In this document: piece after piece, positions 14,401 to 26,200 of the stretch
Layout: every line of letters begins with the position of its first letter
Position numbering within the stretch: the first letter of the stretch is position 1
Assembly: GCA_037783545.1 (NCBI GenBank)
Contig: JBBELK010000977.1
Coordinates: 1-64,000 of the forward strand
DNA length: 64,000 nt
Direction: 5' to 3'
Origin: Henricia sp. BOLD:AAB3569
Lineage: Eukaryota; Echinodermata; Asteroidea; Spinulosida; Echinasteridae
The notes under the pieces: generated by a model
What the model was told of the DNA's origin: nothing
Database searches by the model: none
The model's input: only the letters and a program-made list of their open reading frames with translations
Translations under genes and position numbers: made by a program

Positions 14401-17400
14401 TCTGTTACAACCAGTAGGAACATCTTCAGTACAATGTGATTGTCCCCCAAGATGGTGTCATGCAAAGTCTCTATATCACTGATAACACTCGTTTCTGTAC
14501 TTACCAATGAGCATACCAGCCACACACCAACGGCAGGACTCCAATCTCTGTTACAACCAGTAGAAACACCTTCAGTACAATGTGATTGTCCCCCAAGATG
14601 GCGTCATGCAAAGTCTCTATATCACTGATAATACTCGTTTCTGTACTTACCAATGAGCATATATCCAGCCACCAGCCACACACCAACGGCAGTACCCCAA
14701 TCTCTGTTACAACCAGTAGGAACACCTTCAGTACAATGTGATTGTCCCCCAAGATGGCGTCATGCAAAGTCTCTATATCACTGATAACACTCATTTCTGT
14801 ACTCACCAATGAGCATATATCCAGCCACCAGCCACACACCAACGGCAGTACCCCAATCTCTGTTACAACCAGTAGGAACACCTTCAGTACAATGTGATTG
14901 TCCCCCAAGATGGCGTCATGCAAAGTCTCTATATCACCAGCCGCACACCAATGGCAGTACCCCAATCTCTGTTACAACCAGTAGGAACACCTTCAGTACA
15001 ATGTGATTGTCCCCCAAGATGGCGTCATGCAAAGTCTCTATATCACTGTTAATACTCGTTTCTGTACTTACCAATGAGCATATATCCAGCCACCAGCCAC
15101 ACACCAACGGCAGTACCCCAATCTCTGTTACAACCAGTAGGAACACCTTCAGTACAATGTGATTGTCCCCCAAGATGGCGTCATGCAAAGTCTCTATATC
15201 ACTGTTAATACTCGTTTCTGTACTTACCAATGAGCATATATCCAGCCACCAGCCACACACCAACGGCAGTACCCCAATCTCTGTTACAACCAGTAGGAAC
15301 ACCTTCAGTACAATGTGATTGTCCCCCAAGATGGCGTCATGCAAAGTCTCTATATCACTGTTAATACTCGTTTCTGTACTTACCAATGAGCATATATCCA
15401 GCCACCAGCCACACACCAACGGCAGTACCCCAATCTCTGTCACAACCAGTAGGAATACCTTCAGTACAATGTGATTGTCCCCCAAGATGGCGTCATGCAA
15501 AGTCTCTATATCACTGATAACACTCGTTTCTGTACTTACCAATGAGCATATATCCAGCCACCAGCCACACACCAATGGCAGTACCCCAATCTCTGTTACA
15601 ACCAGTAGGAACACCTTCAGTACAATGTGATTGTCCCCCAAGATGGCGTCATGCAAAGTCTCTATATCACTGATAACACTCATTTCTGTACTCACCAATG
15701 AGCATATATCCAGCCACCAGCCGCACACCAACGGCAGTACCCCAATCTCTGTTACAACCAGTAGGAACACCTTCAGTACAATGTGATTGTCCCCCAAGAT
15801 GGCGTCATGCAAAGTCTCTATATCACTGATAATACTCGTTTCTGTACTTACCAATGAGCATATATCCAGCCACCAGCCACACACCAAATGGCAGTACCCC
15901 AATCTGTTACAACCAGTAGGAACACCTTCAGTACAATGTGATTGTCCCCCAAGATGGCGTCTTGCAAAGTCTCTATATCACTGATAGCACTCGTTTCTGT
16001 ACTTACCAATGAGCATATATCCAGCCACCAGCCACACACCAAATGGCAGTACCCCAATCTGTTACAACCAGTAGGAACACCTTCAGTACAATGTGATTGT
16101 CCCCCAAGATGGCGTCATGCAAAGTCTCTATATCACTGATAATACTCGTTTCTGTACTTACCAATGAGCATATATCCAGCCACCAGCCACACACCAAATG
16201 GCAGTACCCCAATCTGTTACAACCAGTAGGAACACCTTCAGTACAATGTGATTGTCCCCCAAGATGGCGTCTTGCAAAGTCTCTATATCACTGATAGCAC
16301 TCGTTTCTGTACTTACCAATGAGCATATATCCAGCCACCAGCCACACACCAAATGGCAGTACCCCAATCTGTTACAACCAGTAGGAACACCTTCAGTACA
16401 ATGTGATTGTCCCCCAAGATGGCGTCATGCAAAGTCTCTATATCACTGTTAATACTCGTTTCTGTACTTACCAATGAGCATATATCCAGCCACCAGCCAC
16501 ACACCAAATGGCAGTACCCCAATCTCTGTTACAACCAGTAGGAACACCTTCAGTACAATGTGATTGTCCCCCAAGATGGCGTCTTGCAAAGTCTCTATAT
16601 CACTGATAGCACTCGTTTCTGTACTTACCAATGAGCATATATCCAGCCACCAGCCACACACCAATGGCAGGACTCCAATCTCTGTTACAACCAGTAGGAA
16701 CACCTTCAGTACAATGTAACACAGGCCCAGGATTCGCTTGGTGCGGTGCATCTTAAGCAAGCCGCTAAAAAACTATTACAAGAGAACAAGTTAAGGGAAA
16801 TATACCAACAAAATTGTCATGGAGAACTGTTATCTCGGTGAGAGATTGACAATGTAAGGTAAAAGCCAATCTGTTTATAAGTCAGCTCAGTGAGGTACCG
16901 TGGCCGAGTGGTTTGGGTCACTGACTCGCAATCACAGGTGAAAACTTGGGGTTGCGGGTTCGAAACTCGCCCTGGCTGGGGTACCTGTGCCCTTAAGCAA
17001 GGCACTTAATCACACATGCTTCATCCTTCGGAAGGAATGTAAAGCCGTTGGTCCAGTGTGTTAGGTAACGGTAACGCACTTTAAAGATCCCAGAGCAATC
17101 TTTCGTGAAGAGCAAGGGGAGGGATTCCCCAGGTGTTTCTGGCCGTTTCTAATTCATCATGGGTTTCCTCACGCTTGCCAGCGACAGTGCAATGGGCACT
17201 TTTGAAGAATCCTTGGTTTCAGTCCCAGAAAGAAATGATTGGCACTGTGTGGACATAGCAGCTTTTGCCAAAAAATGCAGTTGGCGTTTAGCGGTTTCTG
17301 CCAAAAAAAGTTTTCGGATAGCTTAAATGTGAGATTTAGCGGGTTTTGAAGCAGAAACTATTTGATCATCATATGCTAGGCACCGACGGCTTTCACTTGA

Positions 17401-20400
17401 TATTATCAAATCTTTTCATGGAAGTGGCGTTTAGCGGCTTTTGCGCCTGAAGCCCTCACATGTCTTCCACCTAAACATCGAGATACTTGAAACCGCAACC
17501 CTAAGCTTTCACTTGAGTGTTGCGAGCCAGTGACCCAAACCATTTGGCCACGGTACCCCACCCTAACGCCACCCCTACTCCTTTGACACTTCAAGTGTCA
17601 ATAAAAAGGATACATGAAAGAGTATAAGTGACGAGCAGAGAGTGACATATCCCGACATGGTTGTCAGTAGACCCTCAAATCGAGACATCTTGGCATACTC
17701 ATTCCATCCCATCACGAGCATTCCAAAACGGCCAATGTGGAATGGACAAAAAGCTGTCAAACAAAAAGAACAAAAATTAAACTTGTGAAATACTTTTTTT
17801 ACTTTAGTGAAATTCAAAGTGTGCAAGCTTTCAATACGTGTTGAAACTGATGGGGTTAGAAAGTGTTTTTAAAAACCGGCCGGGCCTATATCTTCCACTC
17901 ATAACCTTAGATTACACCTTCCTATTGGCTAAGAGCACGTCACATGGCCAGTCTTAAACGATGTGGGCCTTGCGCCCTAGTCAGTTTCAGCGCGTATGGA
18001 ACACGCACACAAAAACCGCACATGCCGTGTGCGTCACGTACAACACACATGCAAAGCGCGTAACGCATGCCTGCATGTGGCTCATAAGCAGGGGTAGAAA
18101 TTCCCTCAAAAAATTACTTGCGCCTTGCGCAAGTTGGCACTGGAATTAACTTGCGCTTACAAAAACTTACTTGCGTTAACTTAGATGACAAGTAAGAATC
18201 TGAATCCTTCTCTGGAACCTTAGTTACCGAGTCTGTTTTTGCGCCGGAAATTTCTTTCCGACCCAGCAGTGTCTAAGCCAGTGGTCTAAGCCGATGTTTC
18301 AGTATTTTCGTCACCCAACTTTCCACTCTGCCGTCCAAAAAAATAAAAAAGCGTTTTATCTTCTTCCCGTGATCGTTTCATCATGGAGCCTAGCCATGAA
18401 CAATTCTGCAGCGATGTGTGTTTACGTGTGAACTGTCAAACGATGCTTGTTTTCCACGTGCATTGCACTCGTATCCAATACATTGATTTCCAAGTGGGAG
18501 CTAATCGCAGGGAGCGAGGTTATGCACATGCATAGACTTGAGTAAAATCTGGAGTCGTCGGGAATCGGAATCGCGATACCGTCCTTTGGAGAAATCTTTT
18601 ACCATTATCTTGGCGATTTCAGGACGTACCTGGCGACTCTAAATGTTACAATTTGGCAGTGTTTTATATCAGGTTTTCGAGATATGTTTCTAAATTACCT
18701 GCCAACGTTTTGTTTTGAAAAACGGGAATGGCGATTGGATTCCGAAAGTATTTAAATCGCCGAGGTTGAGTTCGGGCGATCATGGATTCTCGCGTGCGAT
18801 CCTGTATGCTCCGAGTGCAGTGTTCTCAGATCGTGCTCCCACCGTTCGGGCGCGAGAAGATTGTTCGCGTATTCAGACCGCCCGAACTCGACCCGAAGCT
18901 CACATGCGCACAGTGTCTAGTTTCCAACACATGTGTGGTGAGCAAACTTTATCGATGCATCGTGTCTGCACGTACCATACTACATTGTATGTGCCAACGA
19001 TCACACTGACAGCATGACAGCATGAATACATAAAACACGGACCGGCGTAGATGACCGACACAACAAGGAAGACAAAGAAAGGAACTTCAAGTAAACTCGT
19101 TTTTATTCAATCAAACATGTGTCAAATCATGGTCAAATCAAGTAAATTTTAATCAGCAAAGTAATGTTGAGGTGCAATAAAGTTAAAACCGTACTTTATG
19201 CCAACTTGCGCAAAGTGCAAGCTTGTGCTTTGGGTTACTTGCGTTCGTTAATTTTTACTTGCGTTGCGCAATCACTTCAATGGTAATTTCGAGCCCTGAT
19301 AAGGCGCGTGGCTCGTAATGCGCGCGGCTCGTAATGCGCGCATGCTGCTTGGGTCATTATCATCCATAAGGTTATCAAACGGTCTTAAACATACAGTTTA
19401 AGACCAACAAAATACGCTTTTATTCACTACCTTAAGACCAACCACATGACATGTTCTTTGCCAATAGAAATGCGTAAACTCTCTTAGGTAATAGTATTTA
19501 TCCGGTTAGTAAGTGCTACGTCACATGCGCACGCACTGCAATTAGTTTGTACACTAGTTCCGGTTCCAACCGGAACCTGAAGTAATGTACAAACTAAAGG
19601 CAGCGCGTGCGAGTATGACGCAGTCACTTACAAGCCGGATTAACATTATTTATCAATGACTCACCGAAGACAAATATGAATAGAGCATTGAGCGAGATGA
19701 CCCAGAGGACGTGTTCCAGGAAGATGAGTGACCCATCCAGCCCCAGCATTCTCTCCCATGTCAGCTCCTCAGCGGCACGGTCCCACTCCAGGGCATTCCA
19801 GTTGATGTCATCTGTAGATGGAATATGTACAGTCAAAGGAAGGGAATATGATGGTCGAGTATGAGCAGTTTACACCATGTAACTAGGAACTCTTTATGCC
19901 ATACGTTTTCAGCCTTTATAATGGTGTCACCATTTTAGGCCTGTGCATTTTCAAAAAATTGACGATTCGAAATTTGATTAATTTTTTGGATGGAATATTT
20001 AATATTCGATTTGTAAACTTTTTCAAAAATTTCCGCCCATTTTTTGCAGTGTTATCCGAACACTTTATTAATCAAAACCTTTTGACGTAAGATTTTGGGT
20101 CTGAACTGCCAGAGCATACCTATCCAAGGATCTGATAGAACGAGCGCCAAAGGTTACTTATAGCTGAATAATATTATTTTTACCTTGTCCAGCATTTTCT
20201 GCTGGCCCAGCTGCATTATTCCCAGCATTCTCTGCTGCAACAGGCCCCACCCCTGCCCCTGGCCCCACCCCTGCTGCATTGGGATTGGCTACCTGGGCTG
20301 CTGGTTGCCTCTGATTGGCTGGTGCCTGTTGATTGGCGGCTGGCTGGGCTGCTGCTACTGCTGCTACATTCTGGCAAATTCAAACAAGGTAGGGAATAGA

Positions 20401-23196
20401 CTATGTAAGTTGACCTCGAGAACGTACGAGACCGCGCGAGACCACTGTTTTTTTACAGCACAAGACCCTATCTCTTCAACGCACGTCGCTAGCGCAATTC
20501 TTGGATTATTTTGTTTGCGCAGGTTTTTGTAAACTCAGACGGCCCAAAACGCGTATCTCTAAATAAAATCTTGCATTCCAATTGATGAAGTGGGGTATAT
20601 AATCAAAAATAAGCAATCGAAATGTAAAAATTCACGATCTTTTCTGAGCCGTCAAGTCAATATTTGAAGATCGTAAACTACATGCAGCAAAAGATATGCA
20701 TCACGCACAGCAGCCGACGTACAGTGTACATACAGACCTCGCTAGCGATAGGCGAAACGCATACCAAAAGTAGAGCTTGCAGACCTTTTTTTAGAGTGCC
20801 CAAGTTCAAAGCATTCATTTTCACATGAATCCACACTTGGGTCATCCATTCCAAATTGGATGAAGAATATGCTAGCAGGGAAATTTATTCAGGTCACGAA
20901 ATTTTAATAATTTTTTTTTCGTTTTTAGAGATAATTATGCATGTATTATATATTGTAAAAAAACATTTTAGTTACCCGAATCACTTTCGGGTCGGTTGTA
21001 TACTTAAGATTGGACACAAACATTTATATACAAAAAACAAAATCTCGCCCGTGTTATAGGAATAGGTGTTTTAGTCATGTTGTGCCCGGAAGCTCAGATT
21101 TGACCTTTGCCGCGAGACTTACATAGTCTATTCAGTGGTTGAACTGGTTTCTTTACAAATTAGTATAAGACCCGGGTGTGAATAAAATGATATGGACTTT
21201 AGAAGATTTAGGAATGTTAGGGTTACAGAAGCAGGCCCAGATCACATTTTTTAGCACCTCCCACCGCCCTCCTATTTTACCCATGGATGTTGAGGTTTTA
21301 ATAATATATAATTTGTCATATTTTTTTCATTTCCATTCTGAAATTTCGTGCCCCCAATCCACATAGATCGAAGGATATCATTAAAAAAAATCGCTGATCG
21401 CTTTTTGCTTCCAAATCCAAATTGGTGATTGCAAATTTCCCATTTTCTCCCTATAGATAGTATTTTGGGGATGCATTTTATATGAATATTGGGTTAGAAC
21501 GAAATCCAATTTCTGGAAAAAATTTGAACAAGTTCCTTTAACAAATTTAATTGCTACAAATGTGGACAGATGTCCATGAGTTTGAGAAATCTGGATGCAG
21601 TGAAAAGCAACTTGGCTCCACCGGGATTAGAACCGCACACCTTCTGCTTAATGTGCAGACGCCCTACCAATGCATAGTTCCGATTTTGCCCAGTTAACCC
21701 CACCCCCTTGGATATTGTTGCTATGGCTCACACGCTATCGTCAAAATGGAGACACACAACGCACAAAGCAATGGGACTTTCAACGGAAAGCACAGATTCA
21801 ATGGAGAAAACTCAAAGGTATTCATGTTTCAGGGTCGACAGTTATCTTAGAACACACCGAGTAAAGGGCCATTAATACAGGGATGTCATATCATGAAATA
21901 CGTGCTTTCGTACCTTTGAACAACAAAACGACCGGCCTTGAAACCACAAATTCACCCGGATCATCGCATACAACACTGTACAAATTGTATGGGGCAGAAT
22001 CGCGTGATGTTGTTGAGACAGTGCACTTTGACCTATGTGGGTGATATCTGCTAGCTCTGTTGTGATTGGTCGGCGGGTTCGGTTGATTGACAGGTCAGAA
22101 CTATGAATTGAGCTATGAAGCCAATTGGTGGTCTCGAATCACGGTAGTGCAGTTGTTCCTCACTGATTGGGATTGGCTATCACGTGAGCTTAGCAAGCCC
22201 TACAGAGGGATAAACCCTTCAATGCGATAACCACCCCTCCCATCCAAATTGGAGATTGCAAATTTCCTGTTTTCTCCCCATGGATAGTATTTTGGGGATG
22301 CATTTTATATGTTTATTGGTCAGCAGAGTTTAGAACTAAGCTTGGGCAATGTAACATTAGTGGTGAACCCTTAGCCTGTTGAAATATTGTTTGTACAATA
22401 TTCCCGTGCCGTTCAATATATTCTGTGACGCGTAACATTGCACAGTGCATGCGGGGGACTCCAGTCACCGACAGTGGCAGGAAAAAAATTTGTTTGGCGA
22501 CTCTGGAGTCGCCGACAGCAGGCTAAGAGTTAATCATATAGGGAATCTTCTTCTGTGAAAAATAGTCGTTATTTGATAAAAATCAGTCAAGAGAATCAAA
22601 GGTTATGTCATTTTTGGTACAGCAAAGTCACACCCTAGTTCAACTGGTTACCCAGTTTAGGATTAGTCAATCACTCCTAGTTGAGGGCTGACCTTGCTGC
22701 ACTGAAAATGACATAACTTTTGATTTGTTTGACTATTAATTTGATGCAATAAAGAATATTTTATATGTAAGAAGATTCCCCATCAGGATCTGGGAAAACA
22801 GACATTTTTAGGGGGACACCCTGCACAGGGGCCACCTGTTTATTCTGGCCACTTTTTGTCCATCCCTTAGATGGCCACTATTGAGCTCGTGCCAATGACG
22901 TCATTTTGGGAGTAAAACAATGCCGCGTCGTTGTGGAAGCAATGTGCGTGCGCATTGTATGTGTCCATAGCGCGCGTAACGCGCTATGCTGAGGCTCCCA
23001 TTGGTGAACTAAACCGTGTTACGCCCACCAGAGACACACACAATGCGCACGCACATTGCTTCCACAATGACTCAGCATTATTTGACTCCCAAAATGGCAT
23101 ATTCGCACGTGTTCGAAAGGGGTCAATACACAAGTGTGACTGTACCTGGTTATTAGCAGGTGCTGCAGCAGGTTGCTGCTGTTGCTGTGGTACTGG

Positions 23197-23231
<35 letters not shown>

Positions 23232-26200
23232 GTGGTGCTGGTGCTGCTTCTGCTGCTGCTGCTGCTGGTACTACAGGCGCAGCGGCCCCACCATCAGCAA
23301 CCCCGTTCCGAGCCCTCTGTGCATCATCTTCCAACCACTCGGGTCCTCCGCCGTGCGTGACCTGCTCCCGGAGCCAGACTAAGCTGACAAATGCGCACAG
23401 CGTGGAGCCGACGACCAGCAAGCCTTGTAGGATGTCAGTGGCTACGCTCTCACTGGGAACAATAAATGACATTTGTCATTGATAGGTCTCTACAAATATT
23501 TTTACAGTTTCAGAAAGAACAACTTCTAAGCTTTAAAATAATGCTTGTTTGAAGTTCATATGACATATTGGAGTTACGATACACTGAATCTGGCCATGTA
23601 TGAATATGGGTCTTTCCACAGTAAAGGGGCATTTTGGCAACACAGACAATATTTTCGAGGAAATACCTTTGTCTGGTCTCAAAATAAAAGAAATAAGTTT
23701 AAGTTGTTATGAAGAGATAACTTAGGTCCAAAAAGGGTTACAAATAGTGTGACAACATGCCTTTCTAAAAACCTTGTGTACAAATTTCCAATATACGTTA
23801 ATAGGGAGGTTTCGCACCGTCACGGATACCGATACGGATACGTCATGACTCTATGCGCTTCTCGTGACGCGTAACCGTAGTACACACGTTTTCATACGCG
23901 TGAATAACGGGTATCGGCCTCCATATGCGTAGCATAAAAACGGATACCGGTTATGCAGATTTTTCGCTATTTCCGTGATGGATTATTAAGTTGTGTGCAT
24001 TTTGTTTCTTTTTTATGTATATTCTGTGAATACAGATCGAATTTAATGAGTCGGGCCCACGTGAAAGTGAGGAAAATCTGCTGAAAACAAAGCCAAGCGA
24101 AGAGCAGATTTAGCAGATAAATGTACACGTACATTCACACAGTGCGAACCCCAGTTCAGTGTGTACATCAATGTGAACGGTTACTGTTATCATATCCGTA
24201 TTCGTAACCGTATCCGTCAACTTGCGAAACCTCCCTAATAACCGGGACGGACACTTGTGTTACATTTTAGGCCGTCCCAGTTACGAGCGTATATTGGAAA
24301 TTTGTACACAGGGTTATCAGAAATGCATGTTGTCACACTATTTGTAACCCTTTTTGGGCCTAAGTTATCTCTTCAGAACAACTGAAACTTATTTCTTTTA
24401 TTTTGAGACCCGACAAATGTATTTGGTGTTGCCAAAATGCCCCCTTTACCGCGACAAGACTCATATACATTTGTACAAGGTCTGTTTTTTAGTAAAAGGA
24501 CCCAAATTAAGCTTCTTTAAAATGTTAGGATATAAAAATATCATAGCAACCACCATGTTCTCAATTATAAGCTATAATCACCACATTTTACACAAACAAT
24601 GCTCAGACCTTATTTTAACATCGCAACAAACTTCAAAAAAATTGACAAAATAAAGTTTGCTGACTTCAAGGGTGGTAGATGGTGACATATATAGCAGTGA
24701 TTTTATTAATATCTGTCTAATGGAGGTGGGGGAGGGGAGGGGAGGGTAGGGGGGATGGGAGAGGGGGGGGGGGGGGGGGTTTTGTATAGGTAACATGCGA
24801 TCACGGTAACGCCCCCGTACCTTCGCCGATCGGATAGATATATGCATGGTAAGTGAACGATAATCATGATAATGACACCAGTGGCTAGCGAATCACGTTC
24901 GGAGAATTTGAACCTAACTTTGAAATGACATGGCTGTACTTTCATAGTGTTTTAGAGGGGAAAATTGATTTTTTTATATATTTTTTTGTTGGGGGGGGGG
25001 TGGTTTGGTCGCTAACGGTACCTGTGATGATTTTGTCTGGGCGGCACCCCCGGACAAAACCAGCAGTGGAGAACACTGATGTATATATGGCTTTGTCAAT
25101 CACATTTGCTTGTACTCACAGTGAAAACATGTCAAATGGGAGCGTCAACAGGGGCACCAAGGATGCTTGGAACAGACAACGATAGATGCGACCTGGTAGA
25201 TAGGTACAAAGTAAATTACTTGTTAACATTTCACTTAATGCCATACATGTATTTTGCTCATGATTCCAACCAGCTATTCAATACCAGCTAGCTCAGTAGT
25301 CCAGTGGTTGAGACGTCCGCCTGGTATACAGGAGGTCATGGGTTCTAGTCCCACCCGAGCACGCTATGAAGTTTTTCTCATAGTGTCTTGGGGAAACACC
25401 GAGTATACAGTGCTAATGAAGTTACATCGGGTAAGAACAAAACAAAACCCTAATTAAAGTTGAACTGTTCGTGTTTAGGTGAAAGGATGTGATCAATCAG
25501 TTAGTTCTAGTGGTACAATTGCTTTCAAACAGTGTGTCAACGTGCATTTTTATTATGACCCAAAATTTTCTACAATAGGTGCCTCGTTTTGAGGGTTCTT
25601 ACGATCTATTTCACAAATTTCTTTGATCGATTTCTTGGTTTACTTACATGCAGTGACTGGAACCACACCCAGCCAAGCAAACGTGACCAGGGTGTAGTGC
25701 AGCCAGCACTTGATGGCTGTTCCCACGCTCTTGGCTAACCCCCGGACAATGTCCATCACGGGCAGGCGCTTTGGCATGTCCGGGGAATAAACTGGGGATG
25801 AAAAAAACAAATTTAATTGGCAACTATTTCCTTGCATTTGTGCAATGACAATACAACCTAAACTGTAATGTAAAATATATAAAATGTATTTATGGATACC
25901 GTACGTTTCTGACACTTAGAAAGTCCTAGTCTGACGTGCATCCAGACCAGACACATTGTGAGTGTGTGGTATAACAAAATAATGTACAGCAGTAACAAAA
26001 GCGTATGCAATTGTAAACGTAGAAAATAAACTTAGTTTTAACACCGTATGAAGAAATTTTTTGTGGGAACCTTACAAAACAAACAAAATACACTTTTGAG
26101 AAATACTTGGTTTCAGTACCAGAAAAAATTAATAACAAAAACATATTTGAAGTCTAAATTTTCTGAAGCCGAGGGATCTTTGACTGAAAGTTCTTCTTAG

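Noticed and set aside
14347-16720. Regularly spaced repeats that look at first like a CRISPR array
   Set aside because: The units are 155-157 bp, directly adjoining, and carry exon sequence with a eukaryotic splice site; there are no short repeats with unique spacers.
16772-17614. Exon 10 of MARCHF6 starting at the nearer AG (before CGGCTTGC)
   Set aside because: That acceptor breaks the phase after exon 9. The AG eight bases upstream keeps phase and gives the seven-residue spacing seen in human MARCHF6.
22931-23482. 183-codon plus-strand frame with Ala/Gly/Cys runs
   Set aside because: It is antisense to MARCHF6 exon 6 and the palindrome beside it; the minus-strand reading matches a known protein.
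24719-24781. G-rich tract as a regulatory quadruplex
   Set aside because: It is a plain simple-sequence run in an intron with no conserved context visible here; recorded as a repeat only.
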